Assembly (NCBI GenBank): GCA_041687435.1
Contig: JAWLBX010000009.1
Location: forward strand, 86,171-150,170
Source: JACKII01 sp041687435
GTDB lineage: Bacteria; Pseudomonadota; Alphaproteobacteria; Bin95
Length of the DNA: 64,000 nt
Reading direction: 5' to 3'
The position numbers were made by a program, and so were the translations under genes. The notes beneath the pieces were generated by a model. The model made no database searches, was not told where the DNA came from, and was given only the letters and a program-made list of their open reading frames with translations. Below are positions 63,469 to 64,000 of the stretch, piece after piece (positions within the stretch are counted from its first letter, which is position 1; the number at the start of each line of letters is the position of its first letter).

Positions 63469-64000
63469 TTAAGTTTGTAATCCTAAAATTTTAATAATTT
63501 TCCTATGAATTTCCATTAATTCATTTCTTTTAATTTTTGATTCTCCAATAAATTCATCGAATTGTTTTTCGTCTATTCCGATAATTCCAAATTGTTTACT
63601 TTTTGAAAAATTAACAAATTGTCCTAAAGTTTTATCGCTGCCAATATACCACGCATCATGGACAAACCGATTCCGCTTATCGGCGAGTTTGTAAATGTCA
63701 TTACCAAATTTGTTTATTGATTTGACAATATCTTCCTGTGCCTCATTTACGGTTAGCAATGCCACGATGGCTTGAATGCGAGGCCTGTGTCCTACCATTT
63801 GGCCAGTGATGCATGAGCCTGTTTTCCCATCCAAGCCGGATATATCCCAAATAATTTTATCCAACGCATGTTCTAGGTGCGCCCATTCCGACGCTACATG
63901 ACCGATGCGCTTGTAAAACTCATGATCTTCCGGGAGTTCCGCGTATTCCGTTAGCTTTGAGCTACCTAATATCGGAGGGGAGCCCGTGAGGTGACCAGCT
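63469..64000 (-). CDS. Partial AT-rich gene of unknown function, possibly HEPN-like
   Basis: The frame is open from the right edge to a stop at 63469, at least 176 residues, so its start is outside the window. An internal TTG at 63864 is not the likely start, because the upstream frame also reads as sensible protein (ILGSSKLTEYAELPEDHEFY, then HVASEWAHLEHALDKIIWDI). The central segment KLADKRNRFVHDAWYIG has the R-x4-H spacing seen in HEPN nucleases (RNRFVH), but the rest is not clearly HEPN. The surrounding DNA is strongly AT-rich, unlike the chromosome, suggesting recent transfer. Confidence 0.6.
   Translation of the reverse strand, partial: AGHLTGSPPILGSSKLTEYAELPEDHEFYKRIGHVASEWAHLEHALDKIIWDISGLDGKTGSCITGQMVGHRPRIQAIVALLTVNEAQEDIVKSINKFGNDIYKLADKRNRFVHDAWYIGSDKTLGQFVNFSKSKQFGIIGIDEKQFDEFIGESKIKRNELMEIHRKIIKILGLQT

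Overview
The window is about 64 kb of high-GC chromosomal DNA from an alphaproteobacterium, probably Rhodospirillales-like. The order is inferred, not proven. The main clues are a MucR/Ros-type regulator, an olsB-olsA ornithine-lipid pair next to miaB-phoH-ybeY-corC-lnt, an alphaproteobacterial-type glutamate-cysteine ligase, an IscU-like scaffold beside SufE, and many CoA-transferase, acyl-CoA and BVMO-type catabolic genes. Genes are tightly packed, with 4-nt overlaps and few gaps over 200 nt.

Layout, left to right. 1-3.3 kb: end of a TRAP-type binding protein, then the LPS heptose operon hldD-hldE-gmhA. 3.4-13.8 kb: an unusual CoA transferase, a phosphoesterase, a Gld-like ABC exporter (ATPase, permease, GldG-like, DUF4340), a thioesterase, an SDR, a METTL20-like methyltransferase and ubiA. 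13.8-22 kb: rsmE, gshA, Fe-S genes (IscU-like, SufE), a CobW GTPase, hisI, a PAS protein, a metallo-beta-lactamase, an exported protein and a degenerate PaaK-like protein. 22-25.7 kb: CoA transferase, enoyl-CoA hydratase and class III aminotransferase. 25.8-27.3 kb: an AT-rich insertion carrying one orphan P-loop ATPase. 27.3-34.6 kb: an M81 peptidase and a complete Dpp-type ABC importer behind an apparently perfect sigma-54 promoter. 34.6-47.6 kb: mtgA, an EthD/TPP-enzyme pair, rpmB, an RHH protein, then lnt, corC, a phoH-ybeY fusion, miaB, olsA, olsB and mucR. 47.6-64 kb: tusA, a thiolase, a glutaredoxin-DinB gene with an in-frame TGA, an acyl-CoA synthetase, a trypsin-like protease, a Crp/Fnr regulator, a MATE exporter, a copper-type P-ATPase, an orphan molybdenum hydroxylase subunit, a TPP enzyme, a BVMO and an AT-rich partial gene at the right edge.

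The most notable observation is at 49267-50028. A gene with its own promoter and Shine-Dalgarno encodes a glutaredoxin whose first active-site cysteine codon is TGA. The protein then reads on in the same frame into an intact DinB-like domain, and a small hairpin with a GU-starting loop lies just after the TGA. This fits a selenoprotein (U-x-x-C glutaredoxin). No selenocysteine machinery genes are in the window, so the claim rests on this locus alone. Other points of interest are the single-chain PhoH-YbeY fusion, the sigma-54 promoter, the orphan ATPase island and the PaaK-like protein lacking both its P-loop and its C-terminal domain.
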